From the NCBI RefSeq assembly GCF_000407145.1, contig NZ_KE136472.1, positions 601,658 to 665,657 of the forward strand: a stretch of DNA of 64,000 nt, given 5' to 3'. The DNA comes from Enterococcus caccae ATCC BAA-1240. GTDB taxonomy: Bacteria; Bacillota; Bacilli; Lactobacillales; Enterococcaceae. The translations under genes were made by a program, and so were the position numbers. This document shows, piece by piece, positions 16,945-25,863 of this stretch (position 1 is its first letter; every line of letters begins with the position of its first letter). Below the pieces are notes generated by a model. The model saw only the letters and a list, made by a program, of their open reading frames with translations, searched no databases and had not been told where the DNA came from.

Positions 16945-16989
16945 AAAAAATCTGGTAACGTTGAACAATAACGTCGCCAGATTTTTTTT
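16945..16989 (+). terminator. Intrinsic terminator after the NADH oxidase gene
   Basis: The arms AAAAAATCTGG (16945-16955) and CCAGATTTTTTT (16977-16988) enclose a loop with a smaller AACGTT/AACGT pairing, followed by T residues. Confidence 0.9.
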
Positions 16990-17077
16990 ATAGTTGGCAG
17001 CAAAAATCAATTTTTAGAACACTTTTTTAAATTTTTTAAATAAAACCGTATTCATTTATGTTTTTAATCCAATCCTA

Positions 17078-17135
17078 TTGACATCAAAAGCTATTTGCGT
17101 TAATATCAAACAGCATTAGTTACTAACAGTGTTAG
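17078..17135 (+). promoter_or_regulatory. Promoter with a MarR-type palindromic operator
   Basis: TTGACA (17078-17083), a 17-bp spacer and TATAAT-like TAATAT (17101-17106) form a consensus promoter. Seventeen bases downstream of the -10 lies the perfect palindrome CTAACAGTGTTAG (17123-17135), the likely binding site of the MarR protein encoded next. A repressor there would block transcription start or clearance, so autorepression of the regulator and exporter operon is inferred. Confidence 0.82.
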
Positions 17136-17179
17136 CTATTAACGGTGGAAGTAATTATTTTGAAAAAAGGAGGAGTCAT

Positions 17180-17626
17180 ATGTCATTCGCAGAAGAAGCA
17201 GAACAAGAACTGATGCGCCTAATGGTTCAAAATCGGCATAGTGCATTTAGCAGACTGGAAAAGAGTAATCAAGGTGAAAGTATTGTCATCAAATTTCTCG
17301 CACGTTACAACGAACCCACTAGCCCAAAACATCTAGCTGAATCATTGAACCTATCTAGCGCTCGTATTGCTGTAGTCTTAGGCAGTTTAGAAAGAAAGGG
17401 TCAAATCGAACGTAAGATGGATCCAGATGATCGCCGTCGGATCAACGTTACTTTGACGGATTGCGGAAAAAAAGCAGCGAAGCTACAAAAGAAAGAAATG
17501 CGAGATAAGATCGTTCAGATTTTTAAACTAATGGGAGAAAAAGACACAAATCAGTTCATCGAGCTAACTGCGAAATTCGTAGACTACTCCCAACAAATTT
17601 CCCAGAAAGAGGAAGGTGACCAATAG
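17180..17626 (+). CDS. MarR-family regulator of the downstream ABC exporter
   Basis: A 148-aa MarR protein: the winged helix-turn-helix contains SPKHLAESLNLSSARIAVVLGSLERKGQIERKMDPDDRRRINVTLT (residues about 51-95), including the wing D-x-R-R-R typical of the family. ATG 17180 follows AAAGGAGGAG. The stop overlaps the GTG start of the first exporter gene by 1 base, and a palindrome sits just ahead of the gene, so autoregulation and control of the exporter by a drug-like ligand are likely. Several enterococcal heterodimeric exporters have such a linked regulator. Confidence 0.9.
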   Translation: MSFAEEAEQELMRLMVQNRHSAFSRLEKSNQGESIVIKFLARYNEPTSPKHLAESLNLSSARIAVVLGSLERKGQIERKMDPDDRRRINVTLTDCGKKAAKLQKKEMRDKIVQIFKLMGEKDTNQFIELTAKFVDYSQQISQKEEGDQ

Positions 17627-20007
17627 TGAAGATTTTTAAATATCTCGGCAAATACTGGTATGCGGTCATCGCGGTTCTTGTGCTTTTAGTTGTACAGGCA
17701 AATAGTGATTTAAGCTTACCAAAATTAACATCGGGAATCGTCGATGTCGGTATTCAACAAGGAGGGCTTGAATATTCTACACCTGAAAAAATCAGGAAAA
17801 CAACTCTTCAGGGCATCGAAATGTTCATGACAGACGATGAGAAAAAAACAATTGAAGACAACTATAAATTAACGACTGAAAAAATTGATGGAAAAGAAGT
17901 TGAAGTTTATACATTAAATCTTCAAGACGGTATGACCGAAGCTAAGTTAGCTGATATCTTTAATCTACCAATGATGATGCTTGCTTCCGCTCAATCTAAA
18001 GATTCATCTAGTGGTAGTGAAGCAAAAGCAATTATCGACGATTATAAAGCAGTTGGAGAAGATGCTGCTAAAGCAAAACAGCTTGGTGAAGAAGCAACAA
18101 CATTAGGAGAACAAGCAAAAGCAGCAGGTGCTGCGGTAGCCTCAGCAACAGATAGTGCTACAGCAACTGAAAAAGGGACTGAAGCTCAAGAGTTGGCTGC
18201 AAAAGCACAAGCAAAAGGTGCAGAAGCGAAAGCGTTAGCTGATTCAATCAAATCAACGACAGATGCTATGCCTGCAAAAGTCGAAGCCGCTCGTAAAGAG
18301 ACTAAAAACAGCTTAGGCGATTTAGGGGCAGATTCAATGAAAACAGTAGGGATTCAATTGACCCTTGCTGAATATAAAGCACTAGATATGAATACGCAAC
18401 AAATTCAAACAGATTATATGGTCAAAACAGGAACTAAAATGGTTCTCTTAACCCTTGTTTCTGCAGTGGCTGCAATCATTGTTGGGTTGATCGCCTCATT
18501 AGTAGCAGCTTCTGTTGGGCGAAACTTGCGTGTCGGTCAATATGAACGAACATTGCAATTTTCAAATACTGAAATGGAGAAATTCTCTCCAGCTTCATTG
18601 ATTACTCGTAATACCAATGATATCCAACAAATGCAAATGGGGATCGTAATGATCATGCGTATCGTGTTATATGCACCGATTTTAGGTATTGGCGGGATCT
18701 ATAATGTTTATCAAACTGGAACAGGCATGGGTTGGATCGTCAGTGTAGCGGTAGGAGCTGTTTTAATTCTAGTCTTAAGTCTACTATTAACAACGATGCC
18801 TAAATTTAAAGCATTACAAAACTTAGTGGATAGAGTGAACTTGGTTTCTCGCGAAATTATCACTGGGCTACCTGTTATTCGTGCATTTTCTCGTGAAAAG
18901 TTTGAAGAAAAACGCTTTGACACTGCAAATACGAATTTAATGAAAACTCAATTATTCGTTAACCGTGCAATGTCTATTATGATGCCAGTCATGATGTTAT
19001 TGATGAATGGTATTTCAGTTTTGATCGTTTGGGTCGGCGGACACAATATGAATAACGGTCAACTCCAAGTTGGGGATATGATGGCCTTTATCACGTATAC
19101 AATGCAAATCGTTATGGCCTTCATGATGTTATCAATGGTTTCAATTATTTTACCTCGTGCTAACGTTGCGGCTGGTCGTGTGGAAGAAGTTCTTGAAACA
19201 GAACCAACGATCAAAGATCCAGAACAACCTAAAGATGACCATGACTTCAAAGGTGAAGTGAAATTTGAAGCGGTAGAATTCCGTTATGGCGATGCGGATG
19301 AAGATGTCTTACATCATATCAACTTTACGGCAAAACCAGGTCAAACAACAGCTTTGATCGGTTCAACTGGTTCAGGTAAGTCAACAATCGTTAACTTGAT
19401 TCCGCGTTTGTTTGATGTAACAGGTGGACGAATTACGATTGATGGTATCGATGTTCGTGAGATGAGTTTGCATAAATTACATGAAATCATTGGATTTGTG
19501 CCACAAAAAGGAATCTTATTTTCAGGTGATATTGCTTCAAATATTAAGTTTGGTGATGCGAATATCTCAGATGAGCAAATGCGAAAAGCCGCTGAAATTG
19601 CGCAAGCTGAAGAATTCATTGATTCAAATGAAAAGGGTTATGATCGTGAAATTTCTCAAGGTGGAACGAACGTTTCTGGTGGACAAAAACAACGATTATC
19701 CATTGCTCGTGCTTTAGCGAAAAATCCTAAAATCTTGATTTTTGATGATTCATTCTCAGCACTGGATAATAAAACAGATGTGGCGTTGAGAAAAGCCTTG
19801 TCTGAAAATATCAAAGGTGCCACACAAATCATCGTTGCTCAAAAAATCTCTACGATTCTTCACGCAGATAATATTATCGTATTGAACGAAGGTCGTGTTG
19901 TAGATCATGGAACACATGATGAATTAATGAAATCATCCACTGTCTATCAAGAAATTGCTCAATCCCAATTGAGTAATGCTGAATTAGGCATAGAAGAAGC
20001 AGAGTAA
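17626..20007 (+). CDS. ABC exporter half-transporter with degenerate ATP site and large Ala-rich extracellular insert
   Basis: The 793-aa protein fuses a six-helix membrane domain to an ATPase. Between TM1 (about residues 10-30) and TM2 (from about 268) there is an insert of over 200 residues. Its central part is rich in Ala, Lys, Glu and Gln with heptad-like spacing, so a coiled coil outside the membrane is likely. The ATPase has Walker A GSTGSGKS (579-586), signature VSGGQKQR and Walker B ILIFDDS, with Asp708 in place of the catalytic Glu and Gln739 in place of the H-loop His. That is the degenerate site expected in one subunit of a heterodimeric exporter (LmrCD/BmrCD/Efr type). The partner follows 16 bases later. 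Confidence 0.92.
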   Translation: MKIFKYLGKYWYAVIAVLVLLVVQANSDLSLPKLTSGIVDVGIQQGGLEYSTPEKIRKTTLQGIEMFMTDDEKKTIEDNYKLTTEKIDGKEVEVYTLNLQDGMTEAKLADIFNLPMMMLASAQSKDSSSGSEAKAIIDDYKAVGEDAAKAKQLGEEATTLGEQAKAAGAAVASATDSATATEKGTEAQELAAKAQAKGAEAKALADSIKSTTDAMPAKVEAARKETKNSLGDLGADSMKTVGIQLTLAEYKALDMNTQQIQTDYMVKTGTKMVLLTLVSAVAAIIVGLIASLVAASVGRNLRVGQYERTLQFSNTEMEKFSPASLITRNTNDIQQMQMGIVMIMRIVLYAPILGIGGIYNVYQTGTGMGWIVSVAVGAVLILVLSLLLTTMPKFKALQNLVDRVNLVSREIITGLPVIRAFSREKFEEKRFDTANTNLMKTQLFVNRAMSIMMPVMMLLMNGISVLIVWVGGHNMNNGQLQVGDMMAFITYTMQIVMAFMMLSMVSIILPRANVAAGRVEEVLETEPTIKDPEQPKDDHDFKGEVKFEAVEFRYGDADEDVLHHINFTAKPGQTTALIGSTGSGKSTIVNLIPRLFDVTGGRITIDGIDVREMSLHKLHEIIGFVPQKGILFSGDIASNIKFGDANISDEQMRKAAEIAQAEEFIDSNEKGYDREISQGGTNVSGGQKQRLSIARALAKNPKILIFDDSFSALDNKTDVALRKALSENIKGATQIIVAQKISTILHADNIIVLNEGRVVDHGTHDELMKSSTVYQEIAQSQLSNAELGIEEAE

Positions 20008-20023
20008 GGAGGAGCGAATAATA

Positions 20024-21865
20024 ATGGCAGAACATAAACAAAATCGCCCTCGTGGCGGACGCGGACCTGGACATGGTGCTCCAGTGGAAAAAGCCAAAGA
20101 TTTTAAAGGAACACTAAAAAAATTAATCTCCTATATTGGTGCTTATAAAATACCCGTTTTCTTTGTAATGATCTTTGCAATTGCTTCGACCGTGTTTAAT
20201 ATTTGGGGTCCAAAAATCTTATCACAAGCAATTACAGAATTGTTTAATGGTTTAATCAAAAAATATCAAGGAACTGGCGGCATCGATTTCGATAAGATCG
20301 GTGGGATCTTACTCTTTATGCTAGGTCTATACTTAGTTGCATCCGCTTTTGGGATCATCCAAGGTTGGATCATGTCAACCATTTCTCAAAAAATCACGTA
20401 TCGTATGCGCAAAGAAATTTCAGAAAAAATCAATCGTATGCCAATGAACTATTTTGAAAGTCGTACAACGGGTGAAGTCTTATCTCGTATCACCAATGAC
20501 GTGGATACTCTAGGTCAATCACTAAACCAATCGATTACTCAGCTAATTACATCAGTATTCACTATCATTGGTGTTATCGTCATGATGCTATCGATTTCTG
20601 TACAAATGACTGGTATTGCAATTTTGATTGTCCCAATTTCAATGCTCTTAATTATGGTTGTTGTGAAAAATTCGCAAAAATACTTTAAAACACAACAAGA
20701 ATATCTTGGGGTGATCAATGGTAAAGTAGAAGAAACAATCGGTGGCTATAACATCGTACGTTTATTCAATGATGAAGAGAATTCATTGAAAGAATTTAAA
20801 ACACAAAATGATGTTTTATTCAAATCAGCTTGGAAATCTCAATTTCTTTCTGGTTTGATGCAACCGATCATGAACTTTGTTGGAAATCTAGGGTATGTTG
20901 CGGTAGCGATTTTTGGTGGGATCTTAGCTTATAATGGCACGATCACGGTCGGAGATATCCAAGCATTTATCCAATATGTTCGTAACTTAACACAACCTAT
21001 TGCCCAATTGGCTCAAGTATCAAATTTACTCCAATCAATGGCAGCAGCAGCTGAACGTGTTTTTGAATTTCTTGAAGAAGATGAAGAAGCGCAAACAGTA
21101 CCAAATCCAGTTAAAATCGACAAAGCTAAAGGGATGGTCGATTTTGAACATGTTCGTTTTGGGTATACACCAGATAAAATCATTATCAACGATTTTAGTT
21201 CACATGTTGATCCCGGCCAAACAGTGGCAATCGTCGGACCAACTGGTGCAGGTAAAACGACGATGGTTAAATTATTGATGCGTTTTTACGATGTAACATC
21301 TGGCGCGATCAAAATCGATGGTCATAATATCAAAGACTTTAATCGGGCGGATTTACGTAAAAATATTGGGATGGTTCTACAAGACACTTGGTTATTTAAG
21401 GGAACCATTATGGAAAACTTACGCTATGGTCGCTTAGATGCAACAGATGAAGAAGTCTATGAAGCCGCGAAAGCTGCTCATGTTCATCACTTTATCCAAA
21501 CGTTGCCTGGTGGTTACAATATGGAATTAAATGAAGAATCTTCCAATATTTCCCAAGGACAAAAACAACTATTAACAATTGCACGTGCAATCTTAGCTGA
21601 TAAACCGATTTTGATCCTCGATGAAGCGACATCCTCTGTTGATACAAGAACGGAAGGCTTGATTCAAGGCGCTATGAATAACTTAATGGCAGGACGTACG
21701 TCATTTGTTATTGCGCACCGTTTATCAACCATTAAAGATGCGGATAAGATTTTGTATATGCAAGATGGCGATATTAAAGAACAAGGAACACATGAAGAAT
21801 TACTTGCTCAAGGCGGTTATTATGCGTCACTTTATAACTCACAATTTGAAGAGTTAGATGAGTAA
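20024..21865 (+). CDS. ABC exporter half-transporter with intact catalytic ATP site
   Basis: This 613-aa half-transporter pairs with the preceding protein. An N-terminal membrane domain (six helices from about residue 35 to 320) is followed by the ATPase: Walker A GPTGAGKTT, signature ISQGQKQL, Walker B ILILDEA with catalytic Glu534, and H-loop IAHRLS with His565. The signature has Gln where Gly is usual, as in the subunit that faces the degenerate site. Together the two proteins should export hydrophobic drugs, and MarR linkage supports this. Ribosome-binding site is AAGGAGG. A terminator follows. Confidence 0.93.
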   Translation: MAEHKQNRPRGGRGPGHGAPVEKAKDFKGTLKKLISYIGAYKIPVFFVMIFAIASTVFNIWGPKILSQAITELFNGLIKKYQGTGGIDFDKIGGILLFMLGLYLVASAFGIIQGWIMSTISQKITYRMRKEISEKINRMPMNYFESRTTGEVLSRITNDVDTLGQSLNQSITQLITSVFTIIGVIVMMLSISVQMTGIAILIVPISMLLIMVVVKNSQKYFKTQQEYLGVINGKVEETIGGYNIVRLFNDEENSLKEFKTQNDVLFKSAWKSQFLSGLMQPIMNFVGNLGYVAVAIFGGILAYNGTITVGDIQAFIQYVRNLTQPIAQLAQVSNLLQSMAAAAERVFEFLEEDEEAQTVPNPVKIDKAKGMVDFEHVRFGYTPDKIIINDFSSHVDPGQTVAIVGPTGAGKTTMVKLLMRFYDVTSGAIKIDGHNIKDFNRADLRKNIGMVLQDTWLFKGTIMENLRYGRLDATDEEVYEAAKAAHVHHFIQTLPGGYNMELNEESSNISQGQKQLLTIARAILADKPILILDEATSSVDTRTEGLIQGAMNNLMAGRTSFVIAHRLSTIKDADKILYMQDGDIKEQGTHEELLAQGGYYASLYNSQFEELDE

Positions 21866-21875
21866 AATAGAGTAT

Positions 21876-21922
21876 AAAAGAAGCAATCATCAATCCTATT
21901 TTGATGGTTGCTTCTTTTTATT
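21876..21922 (+). terminator. Intrinsic terminator of the ABC exporter operon
   Basis: Eighteen-base arms at 21876-21893 and 21901-21918 pair with a single G-U wobble and are followed by T residues. Confidence 0.92.
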
Positions 21923-22031
21923 TACTAGGGTTATTTTTTTACTTTTAAATTAAGAAAAATTAAAGAGTCATAAAATAACTTGAAAAAATTTTTTCACAGC
22001 GTTACTATTTAACAAAATAAATAGATAAATA

Positions 22032-22190
22032 ACCTTGTTAGGTGAGGCTCCTATACAAACATAGGCTATTGCGCAGAAACGTCGAAAGACGCCAATGTGT
22101 AAAACAGGAATTGTCGAATTAAGGCTTTTCACAAAATAGCTAAGAATGTTTCTTTACGTTGTATAGTGCTAAAACTCAGACGATGAGATT
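22032..22190 (+). promoter_or_regulatory. M-box (ykoK leader) Mg2+ riboswitch aptamer
   Basis: Signature blocks of the M-box appear in order: TTGTTAGGTGAGGCTCCTA (from about 22035), the ATAGGCTATTG segment, GTCGAAAGACGCCAATG, AAAACAGGAAT and, at the 3' side, TATAGTGCTAAAACTCAGACGAT. These match the conserved core of the B. subtilis mgtE leader. The aptamer binds Mg2+ and usually lowers expression of magnesium transporters. Here the next gene is a PAP2-LCP fusion about 170 bases past the associated terminator. Confidence 0.93.
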
Positions 22191-22197
22191 GATTGAA

Positions 22198-22240
22198 AGT
22201 CAAACGTCTTAGGGAAAGTATGTTTGGCTTTTTTCTTTTG
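22198..22240 (+). terminator. M-box expression-platform terminator
   Basis: AGTCAAACGT (22198-22207) pairs with ATGTTTGGCT (22220-22229) using two G-U wobbles, then TTTTTCTTTT. Its 5' arm follows the aptamer directly, so Mg2+ binding is expected to favour termination. Confidence 0.85.
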
Positions 22241-22409
22241 GTGAATAAGAGTTTACCAACTGTATACCGTTAGATGATTCACTACTGTCAATTAAGGGTC
22301 AAAATCATTTAGTGATCTTTTTAGTTGTATGATATTCCTGTGAAAAGTACTTGGAAATAATCTTTAACTTGGTTGTTTTACTGAATATATGAATGAAGGG
22401 ATTTATCAC
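22241..22409 (+). other. Gap between the M-box terminator and the PAP2-LCP gene
   Basis: No gene is seen here. The 169 bases are AT-rich with several weak -10-like TATGATA strings. I cannot tell whether a second promoter makes the PAP2-LCP gene independent of the riboswitch. The ribosome-binding site GAAGGGA lies at 22394-22400. Confidence 0.4.
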
Positions 22410-23996
22410 ATGTATACGTTGAAAGAAAAGAAATTTACCCCAGCAGTTTTAAGTGTCGTATTTTTTTCATTGCTAACCTTTTTAGTTGTAAAACAAGAAT
22501 CATGGTTTGTTCAGTTAGATTCAGCGATTTATCACTTTAATTGGAAACCGAGTCAATTACTGACCAGTATTGTGGATTTAGTTGCCAAAAGTGCTACGAT
22601 CGTGCCGATTTTTGTTGTTAGCCTGATAGTCTCATTTATACTTTGGCGAAATAAACATAAGTTATTAGCCGTTTGGTTGAGCAGCAATGTCTTAATAGTC
22701 AGTGCTTTGGGATTTATTCTCAAGCAACTTGTTGCCCGTCAGAGACCGAATGTGGAACAGCTAGCTGAACGAACTTCCTATAGTTTTCCAAGCGGGCATT
22801 CGCTCTTAGCCATGTGCTTAGCTTGTTCAATGATATTGATTTTACAAACCGTTTATTCAAAGGAAACGAAGCAGTACAGGTTTTTAAAAAATGCTTTGAT
22901 TGTTTATGTTCTTTTGATTGGATTGAGCCGAATTTATTTACGAGTTCATTATCCGAGTGATGTGCTTGCAGGTTTTCTTTTAAGCTATACTTGGGTCAAT
23001 TTCTCTTTTGTTTTCTTGCAAAGAGTGTATCTTAATAGGGAATTTTCTACCCCAATTGCTAAAAAAAAGTTCATTCAAAGAACTATTTTAGGTACGTTAA
23101 CATTCCTTTTACTATTCGTTTCTGGAGCTTCATTTTATGGTGTTACGGTGTTTCAAAAAGTCCAAAAAACGGCTGACAAAATGTATCAGCCACTAAATCG
23201 AAAAAATAAGGCCGCAGAGTTAGGAAATAGTGAACCCGCAAGTTTCTTACTTTTAGGTATCGCTAATGATTCTAAACGCAAAACAGATTTTCGAGCCAAT
23301 ACGATTATGGTGGTCACCGTTAATAACCAATTAAAGAAAACCACGATCACAAGTATTCCCAGAGATGCTTATGTCGAAATCATTGGAAAAGATGGCGTCT
23401 ATGACAAAATCAATCATGCACATTCCTTTGGGGGAGATGAGATGATGATCAATACGGTTGAACATTATTTAGATATCCCGATCAATCATTATTTTGTGAT
23501 CAATATGGATGGTTTAGCAGCTTTAAGTGACGCAGTTGGCGGTGTCACCGTCAATAATGATTTTGAGTTTGATGCAGAAGGAATTCATTATCCAAAAGGG
23601 GAACAGCATTTAGGCGGCTGGGAAACATTACAGTATGCGAGAATGCGCTATGAAGATCCTTTAGGCGATTACGGCAGACAAAAGAGACAGAGAGAGGTAA
23701 CGATTCAGCTTACCAAAGAATTAACTTCGATAAAAAGTGTTTTTCGTTATCAAGAATTACTCAATGTAATAGGAGAAAATGGTCAAACGGATATGACCCT
23801 AGATCAAATGACTCTTCTAATGAAAAATTACCAAAAAGCCTTAGAAAACATTGAAAGTTATCAAATGCAAGGGGAAGGATTTACAGGGGATGGCTATACT
23901 GGAGAAGAAGGAATTTCTTATCAGAGTATTTCAGATGAGGAAAAGCAAAAAATCACTACAGAATTAAAGAAACAATTGAATATAAAGGATCAGTAA
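22410..23996 (+). CDS. PAP2 phosphatase fused to an LCP (LytR-CpsA-Psr) domain
   Basis: About 528 aa. The N-terminal part is a six-helix PAP2 lipid phosphatase: KQLVARQRP, then SFPSGHS, then SRIYLRVHYPSD, the three catalytic phosphatase motifs. After one more TM helix (about residue 225), residues 275-450 form an LCP domain with FLLLGIAND, SIPRDAYVEI, KINHAHSFGG and QYARMRYEDPLGDYGRQKRQREV, including the arginines that bind polyprenyl pyrophosphate. LCP enzymes attach secondary wall polymers to peptidoglycan, and a fused PAP2 could recycle the released undecaprenyl carrier. ATG 22410 is chosen for its GAAGGGA site; ATG 22389 lacks one. An M-box lies upstream. Confidence 0.92.
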   Translation: MYTLKEKKFTPAVLSVVFFSLLTFLVVKQESWFVQLDSAIYHFNWKPSQLLTSIVDLVAKSATIVPIFVVSLIVSFILWRNKHKLLAVWLSSNVLIVSALGFILKQLVARQRPNVEQLAERTSYSFPSGHSLLAMCLACSMILILQTVYSKETKQYRFLKNALIVYVLLIGLSRIYLRVHYPSDVLAGFLLSYTWVNFSFVFLQRVYLNREFSTPIAKKKFIQRTILGTLTFLLLFVSGASFYGVTVFQKVQKTADKMYQPLNRKNKAAELGNSEPASFLLLGIANDSKRKTDFRANTIMVVTVNNQLKKTTITSIPRDAYVEIIGKDGVYDKINHAHSFGGDEMMINTVEHYLDIPINHYFVINMDGLAALSDAVGGVTVNNDFEFDAEGIHYPKGEQHLGGWETLQYARMRYEDPLGDYGRQKRQREVTIQLTKELTSIKSVFRYQELLNVIGENGQTDMTLDQMTLLMKNYQKALENIESYQMQGEGFTGDGYTGEEGISYQSISDEEKQKITTELKKQLNIKDQ

Positions 23997-24025
23997 AGCA
24001 AAGGGCTTGTTTTTTCAACTTCCAA

Positions 24026-24055
24026 TTGTCAGATGTCTTTTTCTTTTGGTATAAT
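24026..24055 (+). promoter_or_regulatory. Promoter of ddh
   Basis: TTGTCA (24026-24031), an 18-bp spacer and a perfect TATAAT (24050-24055) lie 30 bases ahead of the ddh start. Confidence 0.75.
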
Positions 24056-24084
24056 CTGAGTTATAGAAGTGGAGGAATGTGAGT

Positions 24085-25056
24085 ATGATAAAAGTAGCAA
24101 TCATTGGATATGGAAACCTTGGACGCGGGGTTGAACGTTCGATCAAACAAAACAACGATATGGAATTAGTGGGTGTCTTTACAAGAAGAGATCCTGAAAC
24201 GGTGCAAACAGAAGGGGCTAAAGCATTTACGATGGAGCATTTGAAACAAAAAAAAGGCGAAATCGATGTCTGTATTTTGTGCGGTGGCTCAGCAACAGAT
24301 TTACCTTCGCAAACACCAGAGTGGACACATTTGTTTAATACGATTGATAGTTTTGACACGCATGCTAAAATTCCTGAACATTTCGCCAAAGTGGATCAAG
24401 TAGCAAAAGAAAACCAAACAACCTCTATCATTTCAACAGGATGGGATCCAGGTTTATTTAGTTTAAATCGTTTATATGCACAAAGCATTTTACCAGTTGG
24501 ACAGACGAATACATTTTGGGGTAAAGGTGTTAGCCAAGGACATTCAGATGCATTACGACGAATCAATGGTGTATTAGATGCAGTTCAATATACGATTCCA
24601 AACAGTGAAGTGATTGAAAAACTTAAAGCAGGCGAACAGTTGGAGTTGACAACTCGTGATAAACATTTTAGAGAATGTTTTGTTGTGTTGGCTGATGGAG
24701 TGGATGCAGAAGAAATTCGTAAGGAAATTGTTTCGATGCCCAATTACTTTGCTGATTATGATACGGAGGTTCATTTTATTACTCAGGCAGAGTTAGATCA
24801 AAATCATAAAGAGATGCCGCATGGTGGTACTGTTCTACACACTGGTATAACTCATGAAAATACAAAACAGGTTATTGAATACAATTTACAATTGGAAAGT
24901 AATCCAGAATTTACTGCAAGCGTTTTGGTAGCTTACGCTAGAGCTTGTGTTCGTTTAGCAAAAGAAAAGCAATTTGGGGCATATACTGTTTTAGATATTC
25001 CCCCTAAATATTTGTCTGATCGGTCAGATGAAGTATTAAGAAAAGAATTATTGTGA
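24085..25056 (+). CDS. ddh: meso-diaminopimelate D-dehydrogenase
   Basis: The 323-aa NADPH-dependent enzyme makes meso-diaminopimelate from tetrahydrodipicolinate in a single step of lysine synthesis. The dinucleotide-binding start is KVAIIGYGNLGRGVE. Substrate-binding segments typical of Ddh follow: CGGSATDLPSQTP, FDTHAKIPEH, STGWDPGLFSLNRLY, WGKGVSQGHSDALRRI and MPHGGTVLHTG. ATG 24085 is chosen over GTG 24079 because GGAGG lies 9 bases upstream. Enterococci put L-lysine rather than DAP in their wall, so the enzyme would serve lysine supply. A long inverted repeat directly follows the stop. Confidence 0.93.
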   Translation: MIKVAIIGYGNLGRGVERSIKQNNDMELVGVFTRRDPETVQTEGAKAFTMEHLKQKKGEIDVCILCGGSATDLPSQTPEWTHLFNTIDSFDTHAKIPEHFAKVDQVAKENQTTSIISTGWDPGLFSLNRLYAQSILPVGQTNTFWGKGVSQGHSDALRRINGVLDAVQYTIPNSEVIEKLKAGEQLELTTRDKHFRECFVVLADGVDAEEIRKEIVSMPNYFADYDTEVHFITQAELDQNHKEMPHGGTVLHTGITHENTKQVIEYNLQLESNPEFTASVLVAYARACVRLAKEKQFGAYTVLDIPPKYLSDRSDEVLRKELL

Positions 25057-25119
25057 TTTAAATAGCCAAGTTGGAGCGAATGTGGATATACACATTTTCT
25101 CTAACTTGGCTATTTAAAT
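25056..25119 (+). terminator. Long perfect inverted repeat after ddh (possible bidirectional terminator)
   Basis: Seventeen-base perfect arms (ATTTAAATAGCCAAGTT at 25056-25072 and its complement at 25103-25119), with additional pairing AATGTG/CACATT inside. The left arm begins inside the ddh stop codon. It lies between ddh and the convergent nrdI gene; the T-tract is weak. Confidence 0.7.
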
Positions 25120-25194
25120 CTGAAGGTAGTTTTAAACGTACCAGTATGGTTTTTTAGTTGGATTCATAAATAAGAACCCTTTAAATCTATTAAA

Positions 25195-25638
25195 TTAAAG
25201 TTGTGCTTTTTCTATTGTTTCTGCGATTATCGTATAAACATGTTCTAAATCTTCTTGCGTTCCACGAAGTTCATAATCTGCCAAAAATGGAAAACCAAAT
25301 GTTTGTGCATATTGTTTTGCTGTCAAACAATATTGGTGATTAAAATTTTTATTGCCACTACCGACGACACCTAGACAATAACGATAATTGCCATGGTAGT
25401 CTAAATATTCGCGCATCGTTTCAGTTAATATTTCTGTATCACCGTTGTCAACACCATTTCCGCCATCTAAGTATGTTGGAACAAAGGTGAAAAATGGTGC
25501 ATGTTCCTCTTCTAGAACAGAATTTTCATGAATTTCCTTAACATTGATTTTTGTATCATACATATCAGCAGCATAGGTCGCTAAACGATTGACAAATGAA
25601 CGTGTGTTACCAGATATCGAAATATAAAGAATGTTCAA
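25195..25638 (-). CDS. nrdI: NrdI flavodoxin-like protein
   Basis: The 147-aa flavodoxin-fold protein begins MNILYISISGNTRSFVNRLA, the NrdI-type phosphate loop, and has VPTYLDGGNGVDNGDTE and GVVGSGNKNFNHQYCLTAKQYA, which are typical of NrdI. NrdI supplies oxidant for the manganese cofactor of class Ib ribonucleotide reductase. The usual partners nrdE, nrdF and nrdH are not adjacent, so they must lie elsewhere. On the minus strand the ribosome-binding site TTAGGAGG is well placed. It converges with ddh. Confidence 0.9.
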   Translation of the reverse strand: MNILYISISGNTRSFVNRLATYAADMYDTKINVKEIHENSVLEEEHAPFFTFVPTYLDGGNGVDNGDTEILTETMREYLDYHGNYRYCLGVVGSGNKNFNHQYCLTAKQYAQTFGFPFLADYELRGTQEDLEHVYTIIAETIEKAQL

Positions 25639-25803
25639 TTTAAAACCTCCTAATTAAAGGTAGAGGGAAGGCGTTCAAAATAGACTCAGTTAAACCATAC
25701 CTCTACAGAATGTTTTCTCTTATGTAATATAGTACACCTCAATCATAGCTGTTGAAAAGAAAATTCCTGTTTTTTGTGAAGAATATCATTTAGTCTCTAT
25801 TAG

Positions 25804-25832
25804 TTGTCACTAATATTCTCTTGTCTTATAAT
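25804..25832 (+). promoter_or_regulatory. Promoter of the unknown 153-aa gene
   Basis: TTGTCA (25804-25809), 17-bp spacer and TATAAT (25827-25832), 31 bases before the ATG. Confidence 0.72.
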
Positions 25833-25863
25833 AGGCCTATAAAAATAGAAAAGAGGAGCAAAA

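Noticed and set aside
25056..25119. Riboswitch or attachment site at the long inverted repeat after ddh
   Set aside because: Position between two converging genes is better explained as a terminator-like structure; no direct repeat partner was seen.
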